This document shows positions 34,500-45,853 of a stretch of DNA of 64,000 nucleotides, piece after piece; position 1 is the first letter of the stretch, and the number at the start of each line of letters is the position of its first letter. The translations under genes and the position numbers were made by a program. The stretch comes from Apricaphanius iberus (taxonomy: Eukaryota > Chordata > Actinopteri > Cyprinodontiformes > Aphaniidae). The notes under the pieces are model-generated. The model did not search any database. It worked only from the letters and a program-made list of their open reading frames with translations, and was not told where the DNA came from. The DNA lies in assembly GCA_028564705.1 (NCBI GenBank), contig JAPXFQ010002762.1:156580-220579 (forward strand). Direction: 5' to 3'.

Positions 34500-34615
34500 G
34501 TGACACAGCGACAGACAGGACAAACAGCCATGGCAAGGGCAATTTAGAGAGACCAAATAACCTGAAAGTAATTTTGGACTGTGGGAGAAAGCCACAGTAC
34601 CGGCTATGGCATTTT
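34500..34615 (-). mobile_element. tRNA-derived SINE, body region
   Basis: On the antisense strand the order 'ggtactgtggctttctccca', 'cagtccaaaattactttcag', 'gttatttggtctctctaaat' and 'tggctgtttgtcctgtctgt' parallels the + strand SINE at 42808-43000 ('ggtactccggcttcttccca', 'cagtccaaaaacatgactgt'). Both ends are missing. Confidence 0.6.
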
Positions 34616-34629
34616 AGTTATTTATAATC

Positions 34630-34868
34630 ACATTCCAAAGGCAAATCTAAACAGATGAGTTTTTAGCTTTGATTTAAAGTTAGTCTGTTTCAGCAGCTTT
34701 GCAACGGTATGGCAGATCGTTCCAGATAAGGGGAGCATAGAACCTGACAGCTGCTTCTCCGCAAGCCTCCAGGCCCAGGCTCCTCCACCAAGCCAAGGCT
34801 CCACTACCAGGTCCAGGTTCTACCAGGAGCCTCCAGGTCCTGACTCCATCACCTTCCTTAAGCTCCAC
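34630..34868 (-). pseudogene. L2-like ORF2 C-terminal scrap
   Basis: Antisense reading 'VRFYAPLIWNDLPYRCKAAE' followed in another frame by sequence like 'FKSKLKTHLF' is the extreme C-terminus of an L2-like ORF2 (copy C has '[19 protein letters not shown]' then 'TRLKTFLF'). Upstream, 34750-34868 is low-complexity 'ggctccaccaccag'-type sequence that may not belong. Confidence 0.5.
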
Positions 34869-34869
34869 T

Positions 34870-37107
34870 ACTAGCCTCCAGGCTCAGGCTTCACCACCAG
34901 CCATGTCATTTGGTTACCAAAAACATCAGAATTGTTACACAATGACAAAATGTTTTCCATACTAACATCATAGAGATTCTAACTAGTTCCTTCTGTGGTC
35001 ACTAATTATCCTGATATCAAAACTGTTGACGTGCATGTTGGATGTAAAGACATTGCTGATGGAAACTCAGGTTTTAATCTCTGATTTAAGAAGTCTCTTA
35101 ACTTCTCCTCAAACCTCTGAAAATAATATTGTTGTGTCTGAACCTCTTGCTCCATTTAACAGAAGCAGCAACCATTTCATCCACACCATCAAGGCTAGTT
35201 TATACCTCTCTGTTCACAAGTTTGCAACCACATAGACATGTATCCACAACATTTTTTTTCTTTTTATACTTTCGCTTCAGTTGTTATTTTTGCAAAGTAA
35301 TTCTCCATCAGGAAAGCAGGGTGTGCAGTCTTTTTCTGGTGGGTCTACCAACCGTTGCAACAATTTATTTTCTTCAGCTTATAAACGGATTTCCACTCAC
35401 AGAGCAATGGCAGACAAAGTGCAGGTATTGATTGAGCTGGAACACTTTTTACTAGAAGTGCAGCTTAATGAATACTCAAAAACACTTGTAAACAAACAAA
35501 CAGTGTTTTGTATTGTTTTTTGTTTTTTTTTAGATAAGCTGGCCTTGCAGTATAAAGCATCTACTAACCAAAAGCTGCATTGACTACTAATTACGTTGAC
35601 TATTGTAAAGTATTTTTCTTGTATGCTAGTCATGTTCAGGTTGAATGGCTATCAATATGGTGTATCATTCAGGATACAGGAAGAGGCTAGATGCATCCTG
35701 AAATGAGGATCCAAAACTTTATTCTTTGGTTGATGCTCAGCATCAACTGCAGTCTGAAACAGTAAAAAAGAAAATACATTTCCATGAAAAAAATACAGAA
35801 CAAGAACTGTAACTTTCCTTTAGCAGCAAAGCAAAACAAATATATCCAAATAGTAGCTCTTATTAATCTGTGTATCAAATTAACCACCTATCACGCATAC
35901 GACAAATAAACCAATAATAAATGTTCCATATTCAGTGCATACAGAAATATGAGGTAGGTGGGTTTCACATTATATATAATATCCTAATTACCAAACTCAG
36001 TCTCTTATAGAGCAAATTAGAAAAAATGGCACTTTCTTAGACAAAGAAAAATCTGCTTAACTGTGACATGACTCGTGTCACAGTCAGCTTTCACTAACTG
36101 GAGCAACTGTTAGTTAGGAAAATCGAAAGAAAACCTATTAACAGATGCTTTCTTCGTTTCATTGTAGCAGGATGAATTAACCTTGCTACAATTTGGATCA
36201 GATGGTGGGGCTTCCATATTAATAAGGGCGCTCTGACTATAAAAGGAAAATCTTTTCCTGGTTATGCCTACTCATTGAAAGGATGCGCTCATTGAAAACG
36301 GCTGCATTCTCCTGTATCTCAGATCACCTAGTTATCTGATCCTGTCATCAAACGATGGTATGTACCTTTTGGTTGGCTAAACGAAATAGTTTTAAGTGTA
36401 CATTAATGTAAATCTGGTGGTGTACTCAGAAACTGTTTGTGGCTTCTGGTTAAGCGGGGGCGTGGCGTTGTCGCTCATTCCAAGGCAACGCTATCAAAAG
36501 GAGGTGCGTAACTGTTGCATGGTACAACAATTTGTTTTTATGAAGCTCTGTGTTAATACAAGGGCAAATTGGGTACCTGCATGCTGTTGGGGCAGGAGGT
36601 TCCTCACCTTTCATTTGACGTGTGCTGGCGGACTCTGTATGTGTGAGCTTCTCCTTTCTCTGCACTGGGTTAAATCATTAGGGACGTGTTGACCTGTATA
36701 GTTTCCTCTTCAGAATGAAGATCGTGGACTGGCTGGTGACATAGCTGTTTTGCTTCTCTGTTTTTTTGGGGTATTTTTTGTAATTAGTTCCCCAAGCTGG
36801 GTCATTGTACCAAGCATGTTGTTTGGGGGCACCCCCGCCTAGCTGTGGAGGCTCGGGGGAGAAGACGAACTGGTTTATTGGAAACTGTCTTAATATTTTA
36901 TGTGATGTGTTTGTGCTGGTGCTGGGTTCCCTCACGTTGCAGTGAATTTCCGCTTTTTGATTGGGGATGACTTTAATATATCTTTTGCTTTGTTTTCTTT
37001 GGGGATTTGTGTCATACATGCACCCTTTCCTTTCTGCAGTGAGTCAAAATCATTTAATAAAAATTTACGTCTCCTCTCTCTTACATGATGGAACAAATCT
37101 GTGTGCT
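34870..37107. other. Long non-coding stretch
   Basis: No domain-bearing frame. Frames at 35026-35235, 36396-36692 and 36678-37019 are unconvincing and overlap on opposite strands. No RNA gene or transposon terminus recognised. Confidence 0.4.
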
Positions 37108-39388
37108 TTATTGATAGCTCATTTATTTCAATTCAAAAATACTTTATTGAACCCAAATGGAAATTAAGTTTTGTTGTAGATAATTTCTAATTCATTTTTC
37201 AAGGAGTTGTTGTAGACCTTGATGGCTGTAGGGAGAAAGGATTTCCTGTAGTGGTCTGTGTTGCATCGAAACTGAAGAAGCCTCCGACTGAAGATACGCT
37301 GTTGCTGCAGGATAGTGTCATGAAGAGGATGCTGAGGGTTATCCATAATCTTTAATTTTATGAAGAATCCTTCTTTGCATCATTATCTCCAGTTGTTCCA
37401 CAGGTGTCCCCAGAACATAACCAGTCTTCTTTATCAGGTTGTTGAGCCGTTTTAAGTCCTGACTCTGATGCTGCTACCCCAACAGATGATGGACAAAGAG
37501 ATGAGACTCTCCACCACAGACTTGTAGAAGAAGGACCTCAGAAAGTACAGTCTTCTCTGTCCCTTTTTGTAGATGGCTTCACTGTTGATTCTCCAGTCCA
37601 GTCTGTTGTCCAGGTGAACTCTGCGTTATCTGTTCTCCTCAACCACTTCCACTCCTTCTCCCTTGATAGAGACAGTCTTTGACGTATCCCTGTTTCTTCT
37701 GAAATCTACAACCATCTCCTTTGTTTTGTTCACATTCAAGGTAAGTGATTGTTTCCACACAAAGCGGTCCACCAGGTCTCTGTATTCAGCTTCTTCTCCA
37801 TCTCTGATACAACCAACAATTGCAGAGTCGTCTGAGAATTTCTGCAGATGACAGGTCTCCGTCTTATACTTCAAGTCTGAGGTGTAAGAGTGAAAAGGAA
37901 TGGTCAGAGTACGGTCCCTTGTGGTGATCCTGTACTGCTGACAAGCTGTTTTGATACACAGTTCTTCAGTCTCACAAACTGTGGTCTGTTTGTGAGGTAT
38001 TCATTGATCCAGCTGATTGTTGAGGCCTCCACCTGTGTTGTCAGAAGTTTCTGACAAAGTAAAGCAGGCTGAATTGTGTTAAATGCACTGGAGAAATCAA
38101 ATAACATGATTCTCACAGTGCTGTCTGCTTTGTCCAGATAACAGTGAGTTGGTTGAAGCAGCTCGATGATGGCATCTTCAACGCCAATAAGTAAACTACA
38201 GGGAGTCAGGTGGGGCAACAGGAGTCTCTCCAGGACCTTCCTGATGTGGGATGTCAGTGCGACGGGTCTATAGTCATTGATGACTGATGGCTGAGTTTTC
38301 TTTTGAACTGGAACAAAGCAGGATGTCTTCCACAACACTGGAACCTTCTCCTGGGTCAGGCTAAGGTTGAAGAGATGCTGCAGAATCCCACAGTGCTGCT
38401 CTGCACAGGTCTTCAGGATACCATCTGGACCTGCAACCTTGTTCCGGTTCAGTTTCTCCAACTGCCTCTTCACCTGACTTCTAGAGACACACAGGTGGGA
38501 GAGTGAGATAAAGTGGGTAGCAGCATCTCCTGACTTGGTTGAAGACAAAGTTGTGGAAGTTGAAGAGTTCATGACTGAGGAGGAAGATAAAACATCCAAG
38601 GTGTAAAAGGACAGGTGTGAGTCACAGGAGAGTGCGATGTCTCTTTGGCTGGAAAAAGGAGAGGAGGATGCTGAGCTTGTTCCTGAACTGAACCTATTAA
38701 AGAATGTTTTCAGTTCATTGGCTCTATCAAGACTTCCATCTATCCAGACCTTCCTGTGCTTAAAGTAAGTGATCTTTTTCATTCCAGACCAGACATCTCT
38801 TATATTGTTCCTCTGTAGTTTGCTCTCCAGCTTCTTCTTGTATGCCACTTTGCTATCTCTGATCTTGACTTTTAGTTGCTTCTGTATACTCATTAATAAC
38901 TCCCTATCTCCCTCCTTGAAGGCTCTTTTTTTTGTTCAGCAGTTCCTTCAGCTCACTGGTGATCCAGGGTTTGTTATTCGGGAAGCATCTCACTGTTCTG
39001 GAGGGGATGCTGTTGTCCACACAGAAGTTTATGTAGTCAGTCACACACTCAGTCGTGGCATTGATGTCGTCTCCATGTGGCTGGCAAAGAGTCATTCAGG
39101 TTGTTGACTCAAAACAACCCTGCAGGGCTTCTTAAGCTTAATGTGACCATTTTTTGACAGTACTGTTTGTTGGAGGTTGCCTCTGAACAAGTGGTTTTTA
39201 TTCAGGGCAGAGAAAGACAAGATTATGATCTGATTGTCCCAGAGGAAGTCTTGGTTTGGACAAATAAGCATCCTTTACATTTGCATAAAACAAATCCAAT
39301 GTCTTGTTTTCTCTTCTGGAGCAGCTGAAAAAATGTTGAAATGTTGAAAGTTTAGAAGACAGTGAGGCATGATTAAAATCACCAGATT
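37108..39388 (-). mobile_element. Rex1-like LINE, antisense
   Basis: The 3' end (complement 'tccatttgggttcaataaag' plus 'tatttttgaattgaaat') is at 37108-37165. Antisense RT fills 37626-38900, and upstream sequence to about 39388 corresponds to the linker and late endonuclease region. It differs from the 28.6-kb copy, so it is another subfamily or an older insertion. Frameshifts at about 37890 and 38900. Confidence 0.75.
37626..39095 (-). pseudogene. Rex1-like ORF2 (RT and upstream linker), frameshifted
   Basis: Three antisense segments follow each other. 39095-38904 reads 'PWITSELKELLNKKKSLQGG', the block after the endonuclease. 38893-37904 includes 'RSQVKRQLEKLNRNKVAGPD', 'VALTSHIRKVLERLLLPHL', 'MLFDFSSAFNTIQPALLCQK' (motif A) and 'SSTGSPQGTVL' (motif B). 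37874-37626 includes 'FSDDSAIVGCIRDGEEAEYR', where FSDD stands at the catalytic YADD position, and 'KTKEMVVDFRR'. Joins between segments need frameshifts, so it is inactive. Confidence 0.8.
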
Positions 39389-39389
39389 T

Positions 39390-40289
39390 TACAGTGCCTC
39401 CTTTTCGTGCACGCGCCAGGTCAATGGGCCAAGACGTGCAGAGGAGAGAGAGAAAACAACCGGAGTCTCAACAATGGAGTTATTGGAGGTGAGGATGCTT
39501 TTTTGGTTTGAAATCGGTATCTTCTGCTCTTGAGCTGAGTGTTGATCCATCGCTGCGCTCGTTAATATTAATATTAATTCGGAGGCTCCGTGTAAACCAA
39601 GGGGCAAACTCCGCTTGCAAAATGTGAAGCCAACCCGGAAGTGGCAAAAATTGCAGTTCAGCCCTCATCCGCTGAGGGCTAGCTCCAAAAAGGAGCAAAT
39701 TCCCATTTACTCCCATGTTAAAAAGGCAAATTTTACAGCAAAAATAAACATGTTTACAGCCTGGTTCAAAAAAACATTTTAGGTTAGATAGTTCAGGTTT
39801 ACCATCATGACAACTCTGAGGGGGGTGATTTATTTATAACTTCTGAGTTTATTTGTAATTTAATCTTGTGCCATTTTGATTGACAGGTCCGTCTAGGCTA
39901 ACGCTGGTGGCAGATGGTGGCTAACTGTAGCTAATAGCTTGCTTCGTAGTCTGCTGTCCCCCTCTGCTTACAGGGAAGCTCTTCATAGCCTGGGACTAAC
40001 GTAAAGACTTCAGTAATTTGGTGTTTCTGAACTCCACTATCAGTTGCCTCTGCAGTTTTTATTTGGTTTTGGATGTTAATCTGGAATTATTGGACAAAGA
40101 GCTTGCGGTGGTGTTGATTACAGTAACAGACCGTCCAAGAAATTTCTGCTTTGGGGGGGGGGGGGGGGGGCTTCATACCTGTGTTCTGACTTTCTGTGCT
40201 ACCCCACATTCCATGCTACCCTGTCGCACTGCGCATGCGCACTTCTGATTTTACGTCACAGACTGTTGACTAAGCAAAACTGTCATCAG
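39390..40289. other. Unassigned repeat-like stretch
   Basis: No gene. The segment 39590-39760 ('ccaacccggaagtggcaaaa', 'cccatttactcccatgttaa') has the feel of a teleost interspersed repeat, but no termini were found. An 18-base G run is listed separately. Confidence 0.35.
40153..40170 (+). repeat. (G)18 homopolymer
   Basis: Eighteen consecutive G residues. Length is likely unstable in sequencing and replication. G-quadruplex formation is possible. Confidence 0.9.
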
Positions 40290-40690
40290 ACCAGATTTAT
40301 TTTAGTTCATAACTGTTTCAGAAACAATTGCTCTTTTAAGGTCCATAGTGACTCCTGAGGTTTGGTGGGAACAGCTGGACTATGCTACATGTAAAAGACC
40401 GACACACAACTTAGTTTTGCAAAAAATGTTTGCGGGGTTAATCTCCACTTTTGTTGTATCTATTTAATTACAATAAATTCATTTTGTTTCCCCTGTTTGA
40501 TACTGTCATTCTTACAGTGCCCTACTGTTAGACATTCTGAATAGTTTTATATGTGGGTAGAACATGGATGCACTAAAAACCTTTTTATTATACATATCAG
40601 GGTTGTTTTTACAGCCAGTCTGCATCGATGGGGAAATAATAGAGACTGGAGTCCTACAGATACCTGGGGGTAGTTTTGGACCAGGAACTG
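40290..40690 (+). repeat. Left arm of a ~400-bp inverted repeat (fold-back)
   Basis: Aligns with the reverse complement of 44430-44810. Shared blocks include 'acttttgttgtatctattta', 'tgtttcccc.tgttt.atact', 'gtgggtag.acatggatgca' and 'gagtcctacagatacctggg'. The last block is part of a Rex1-like RT ('YRYLGV'). The arms are clearly diverged, so the structure is old. The inner Rex1 scrap continues to about 40790 here. Confidence 0.7.
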
Positions 40691-41019
40691 GGGTGCACCA
40701 CAAACAGACATAGCATACAGGAAGGGACAGAGTCACTTTATCTACCTCAGACGGCAAAGGTCCTTCAGTGTCTGCAATAACATGCTCAGGACCTGGACCC
40801 TGTAAGAACTGTGGTGGAGAGGGAGATGAGGAGGAATCTGCAGGGCATTCAGAGAGAGAGCCAGAGAAGCAGCTGCAGTAAACAAATTCGTAAAAGAAGA
40901 GATCCATGTTTATTGCGCGTATGTGTGAGTACTGGACGGAGTGAATTTTCTCCATCTGTGCTAACGATGTATATTTAACATGGTAGGATATTTTGATCAC
41001 GGTTTTTAGTCCAGTTATA

Positions 41020-42658
41020 CACTCAACAAAAATATAAACGTAACACCTTTGTTTCTGCTCCTATTTTCTGAGATGGACTTAAAGATCTCAAATTCATTCC
41101 AGATACACAATATTAGCATTTCTCTCAAACATTGATCACAAATCAGTCTAAATGTGTGATAGTGAGCACTTCTGCTTTGCTGAGATAATCTATCCCACCT
41201 CACAGGTGTGCCACATCAAGATGCTGATCTGACATCATGATTAGTGCAGAGGTGTACCTTATACTGCCCACAATAAAAGGCCACCCTGGATTGTGCAGTT
41301 TTGTCTCACAGCAAAATGCCACAGATGCCACAAGCATTGAGGGAGCGTGCAATTGGCATGCTGACAGCAGGAATGTCAACCAGATCATTTGCTCGTGCAT
41401 TGAATGTTCATTTCTCCACCATAAGCCGTCTCCAAAGGCGTTTTAGAGAATATGGCAGTACATCCAACCGGCCTCACAACCGCAGACCACGTGTAACCAC
41501 ACCAGCCCAAGACCTCCATATCCAGCAGGTTCACCTCCAAGATCGTCTGAGACCAGCCACTCAGACAGCTGCTGAAACAATTGGTTTGCATAACCAAACA
41601 TTTTCTGCACAAACTGTCAGAAACTGTCTCAGGGAAGCTCAACTGCATGCTCGTCATCCTCATCGGGGTCTTGACCTGAATCCAGCTCGTCGCCGTAACA
41701 GATTTGAGTGTGCAAATGCTCACATTCGATGGCGTCTGGCACGTTGGAGAGGTGTTCTCTTCATGGATGAATCACAGTTTACATCGTTCAGGGCAGATGG
41801 CAGACAGCGTGTTTGGCGTCGTGTGGGTGAGCGCTTTGCTGATGTCAATGTTGTGGATCGAGTGGCCCATGGTGGTGGTGGGGTTATGGTATGGGCAGGC
41901 ATCTGTAATGGACGAAGAACACAAGTGCATTTTATTGATGGCATTTTAAATGCTCAGAGATACCGTGGTGAGATCCTGAGGCCCATTGTGGTGCCATACA
42001 GTACATCCATGAACATCACCTCATGTTTCAGCAAGATAATGCACGATGTTGCCCCATGTTGCAAGGATCTGAAAACAATTCTTGGAAGCTGAAAATGTCC
42101 AAGTTCTTGCATGGCCAGCATACTCACCGGACATGTCACCCATTGAGCATGTTTGGGATGTGCTTGGCCGGCGTATAAGACAGCGTGTACCAATTCCCAC
42201 TAATATCCAACAACTTCGCACAGCCATTGAAGAGGAGTGGACCAACATTCCACAGGCCACAATTGACATTCTGATAAACTCTATGCGAAGAAGATGTGTT
42301 GCACTGCATGAGGCAAATGGTGGTCACACCAGATACTGACCAGTTCTGAGTCCCCAGACCCCCAATAAAGCAAGAAACTGCACAATCCATGGTGGCCTTT
42401 TATTGTGGGCAGTATAAGGTACACCTGTGCACTAATCATGATGTCAGATCAGCATCTTGATGTGGTATACCTGTGAGGTGGGATGGATTATCTCAGCGAA
42501 ACAGAAGTGCTCACTGTCGCACATCTAGACTGATTTGTGAACAATGTTTGAGAGAAATGGTAATACTGTGTATCTGGAATGAATTTTAGATCTTTAGGTC
42601 CATCTCATGAAAAATGGGAGCAGAAACAAAGGTATTGCGTTTATATTTTTGTTGAGTG
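41020..42658 (+). mobile_element. Tc1/mariner element with ~284-bp inverted repeats
   Basis: Ends are 'cactcaacaaaaatataaac' and its complement, with TA at 41018-41019 and 42659-42660. The inverted repeats run 41020-41303 and about 42375-42658 with few mismatches. A single transposase gene lies between them. Removing the element and one TA restores a 62-bp minisatellite unit exactly. The gene is broken, so the copy is non-autonomous. Confidence 0.9.
41316..42339 (+). pseudogene. Tc1-like DD34E transposase with compensating frameshifts
   Basis: Starts at ATG 41316, 'MPQMPQALRERAIGMLTAGM', with an HTH 'STRSFARALNVHFSTISRL' and an AT-hook-like 'NRRPRVTTP'. The first catalytic Asp is in 'FMDESQF' (about 41764). 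Next is the glycine-rich 'HGGGGVMVWAGI'. A frameshift near 42005 puts 'FQQDNA' (second Asp, about 42035) in another frame. The frame used from 42082 has 'AYSPDMSPIEHVWDVLGRRI' (Glu) and ends at 42339. Everything needed is present except a continuous frame. Confidence 0.85.
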
Positions 42659-42807
42659 TATGTGCTACTCATGTTTAAAGAAAACGTAGGATATTCTGAC
42701 GACATTTTGTAGTTCATTTATATGTGCTACTCACGTTTATAGAAAAGGTAGGATATCTGTTCAGATTTTAGTTCAGTTATATGTGCTACCCACTTCTATT
42801 CTTTCTT

Positions 42808-43100
42808 GCATGTTTTCCCCGTGCATGCGTGGGTTCCCTCCGGGTACTCCGGCTTCTTCCCACAGTCCAAAAACATGACTGTTAGGTTAATTGATCACTC
42901 TAAATTGTTCTTAGGTGTGGGCCTGTGCGTGCATGGTTGTTTGTCCCTTTCTGTCTCTATGTGGTCCTGTGATGGACTGGCGACCTGTCCAGGGTGTACC
43001 CCGCCTCTCGCCCGTTGACAGCTGGAGATAGGCACCAGTCCCCCCGCGACCCCTGGAGGACTAAGCGGTTCAGAAAATTGATGGATGGATGGATATTCTA
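42808..43100 (+). mobile_element. tRNA-derived SINE, body and 3' tail
   Basis: Contains the common teleost block 'cgtgggttccctccgggtac', 'cagtccaaaaacatgactgt', 'ggcgacctgtccagggtgta' and 'ccccgcctctcgcccgttga'. It ends 'ccccgcgacccctggaggac' plus 'taagcggttcagaaaatt' and a GATG microsatellite. The tRNA-related head is missing; the head of this family is seen at 29935-30083. Its tail resembles the tail of the LINE that follows. Confidence 0.65.
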
Positions 43101-43121
43101 CCAATTGATGGATGGATGGAT

Positions 43122-43535
43122 ATCGCGGATACAGGCGGCTGAAATGAGTTTCCTCCGTAGGGTGGCTGGGCTCTCCCTTAGAGATAGGGTGAGAAGCTCG
43201 GTCATCCGGAGGGGGCTCAGAGTAGAGCCGCTGCTCCTCCACATCGAGAGGAGCCAGTTGAGGTGGCTTGGGCATCTGGTCAGGATGCCTCCTGGACGCC
43301 TCCCTGGTGAGGTGTTCTGGGCACGTCCCACCGGGAGGAGACCCAGGGGAAGACCCAGGACCCGCTGGAGGGATTATGTCTCCCAGCTGGCCTGGGAACG
43401 CCTCGGGATTCCTCCCGAGGAGCTGGCCCAAGTAGCCGGGGAGAGGGATGTCTGGGCCTCTTTGCTTAGGCTACTGCCCCCGCGACCCGACCCCGGATAA
43501 GCGGAAGATGATGGATGGATGGATGGATGGATGGA
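43122..43535 (+). mobile_element. LINE 3' end with ORF C-terminus and GATG tail
   Basis: The open frame reads 'IQAAEMSFLRRVAGLSLRDR', 'LLLHIERSQLRWLGHLVRMP', 'GRRPRGRPRTRWRDYVSQLA' and ends 'LLRLLPPRPDPG' with stop at 43500. A 3' tail 'cggataagcggaagatgatg' and (GATG)n follow. This is a very common teleost LINE C-terminus. I lean to the I/Nimb group but the clade is not shown by this fragment. An antisense relative is at 49723-50340. Confidence 0.7.
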
Positions 43536-43699
43536 TATTCTGATCAAGATTTTTAGTTCATTTACATGTGCTTTTCATGTTTATAGAAAAGGTAGGATAT
43601 TCCGATCACGGTATTTAGTTAATCTATATGCCAGTTTCAGCTTTATATTAAATAGGTAGCATGTTTTTTATTGAAAGAAAAGTTTTTGCTATGTTACTG

Positions 43700-44429
43700 C
43701 TAAAATGCCACTTCAGTCACGTCATTTATAATTTTCTTTCCAATGATTAAAAGCTAACAGTTGTTGTTCGGGATGTAAACATGATACACATTCTGAGGGG
43801 TAGCACCAACTGATAGACATAGCTATCAATGCGTGCTACGGTAGGACTTTCTGACGAGGTAGCACAGATAGTCAGAACATCGGCTGATGCTTCACCAGAT
43901 GTGGCGGGGTTCTGTCAGGTGGCAGAGTGATGAGGCGAGTGACACGGACAAGATGGCAGCGGTGGGAACCACCCAGTTGGCTTCATTTTTGCTCTTCAGA
44001 AACCTATAGGTGACGTCAACGAGGGTTTGTCTATTTGTATATACAGTCTATGGTGTAAACAGAAAACTGAGGATGCGCGCAGTTACGAGCACAAGTACAC
44101 AGCTTTCGTGATGATTGACAGCCCTTGGCATCACTTGATTGGTTCAAGTGGACGGCACTGTGGCTTTTGAGCCATAGCTGAGATACGGGAAAGCTGGACT
44201 TACTCGTAATGTTATAATTCATAAAATGACTTATTTTATATCAACATTTAAGGCCAGGAGGTCAATTTAATACAATTCTTAAAATCTGTAATTCATTTAG
44301 AGATCCAGACTATCACAGAATAATATAAAATCTCTCAGCAATCAAACAAATTTCATAGCATTCTCATCAGTAATAGTGTCCTTTTTTTCTTCTCTGGATC
44401 AATGAGAACAGTAAGCTTCTGTGAAGATT
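43700..44429. other. Inner part of the fold-back region, repeat-like
   Basis: No gene. On the minus strand from about 44053, 'catagactgtatatacaaat' opens a stretch continuing through 'gttgacgtcacctatagg'. The same type of start, 'catagactgtaaaa', ends the repeat at 61122. This suggests two members of an interspersed teleost repeat. Confidence 0.45.
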
Positions 44430-44810
44430 TGTGGTCCAAAACCACCCCCAGGTATCTGTAGGACTCCAGAGAACAGAAAATGACAACATTGATCATTGAT
44501 CACTGTTAAGTATAAAGGTTTTAATGCATCCATGTGCTACCCACAAATATCCTATATATAAACATTAGCGCATTGTACGAATGAGAGTATTAAACAAGGG
44601 GAAACAACATTAACTTATTGTAGTTAAATAGATACAACAAAAGTACAGATTAAACCTGCAAACATTTTTGCATAAATAAATTGTATGTCTGTTTTTTACA
44701 TGTATCATTGTCAAAATGTGCACATCAAAACCTAAAAAGTCTCTATACAACTGTAAAGATCAATTGTGAGACAGTTACCAACTGATAATTTATCACTTAC
44801 CTCAGAGAAT
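44430..44810 (-). repeat. Right arm of the ~400-bp inverted repeat
   Basis: Complement of the left arm (40290-40690). It includes the antisense Rex1 scrap 'cccccaggtatctgtaggac' at about 44448-44468, then 'catccatgtgctacccacaa' and 'ttaaatagatacaacaaaag'. Between the arms lie about 3.7 kb. Confidence 0.7.
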
Positions 44811-45129
44811 TTTTAATATTATGATGGTGATTAAAACAATCTCTTATCGTTACAAAGAAATTGTAAACATGTCAACGGAAACTGCCTTCTACAAATTTGG
44901 ATATTTTTTTGCTTAACTCTGTAGGTAAACTGTGTGCTGAACATCAGAGTATTTTTATATTAAGGTGATACTCTGAAGGAGTTCAGGCTGTTTCCATCCT
45001 TAAGGCTTTAATGACTGGTCAGCTAAATTTTGTTACCCTAAGCAAGGATCTGTAACTCTCATAATGCTAAAAAAACATCCATGAATATCATGATATAAAG
45101 CACGAGACAACAATACTCCAACCACAGCA
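44811..45129. other. Non-coding spacer
   Basis: AT-rich, nothing recognised between the fold-back arm and L2 copy B. Confidence 0.4.
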
Positions 45130-45853
45130 ATTCCTTAGCAATCCCTCATACTGAGCAAGAATGTAGCGACAGTGGAGAGGAAAAACTCTGCATTAACAGC
45201 AAGAAACATCCTGTAGAACCTGGCTCAGTACAAGCGGTCATCTGCCACGACCGTTTGGGGGTCTGAGAAGACAGAGAAGAGACAGCATCGAGGATGCTCA
45301 GTGACTTTGAGCATTATCTGTACCGATGTTCCCCATCCAGCAGAGGGCATTACAGTTGAGCAGGGTACCAGACCATCTGGAGGTTCTATGGGGAGAAAAA
45401 TACTGAGAGAAAACTAGGTTAACAATCACAATAACAGCAGAAAAAATATATCTGGAGAGTGGTAGAAGAAAAAAGTAGAAGAGAGAAGAAAACTGGTCAG
45501 TCTATCCTCCAACAGTCTAGACCTATAGCAGCATAACTCAGAAAATAGCTCAGGATAACCTAAGCCACTAACTAGAAGCTTTATCTAAAAGGAATGTTTC
45601 AAGCCTAGTCTTGAAAACAGAGAGAGTATCCGACTCACGAACTAAAACTGGGAGCCAGTTCTACAGGAGAGGAGCCTGATAATTAAAAGATCTGCCTCCC
45701 ATTCTACTTTTAGAAATCCTAAGAACTACCAGAAGACCTGCATTCTGAGAACGAAGTGCTCTGTTAGGAACAATCAGATCTCTGATGTACGATGGAGTTT
45801 GATTATTAAGAGGTTTATAAGTAAGGAGGAGGATCTTAAACTCTATTCTGAAT

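Larger units (their letters stand above)
40984..43690 (+). repeat. 62-bp tandem repeat, interrupted by three insertions
   Basis: Units start with 'taggatatt' at 40984 (resumed after the Tc1 insertion), 42687, 42749, 43531 and 43593. Each continues 'ctgatcac.tttttagttca', 'ttatatgtgctactcatgtt' and 'tatagaaaagg'. The period is exactly 62 between 42687 and 42749 and between 43531 and 43593. The first unit is cut by the Tc1 element (36 + 26 bp after removing the TA duplication). The array is then broken by the SINE-LINE pair at 42808-43530. Confidence 0.8.

Noticed and set aside
36396..37019. Overlapping frames of 98 and 113 codons on both strands
   Set aside because: No recognised domain and they lie on opposite strands over partly shared DNA.
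42895..43431. 178-codon antisense frame
   Set aside because: Antisense to the SINE and LINE tail; GC-rich shadow of the RT C-terminal frame.
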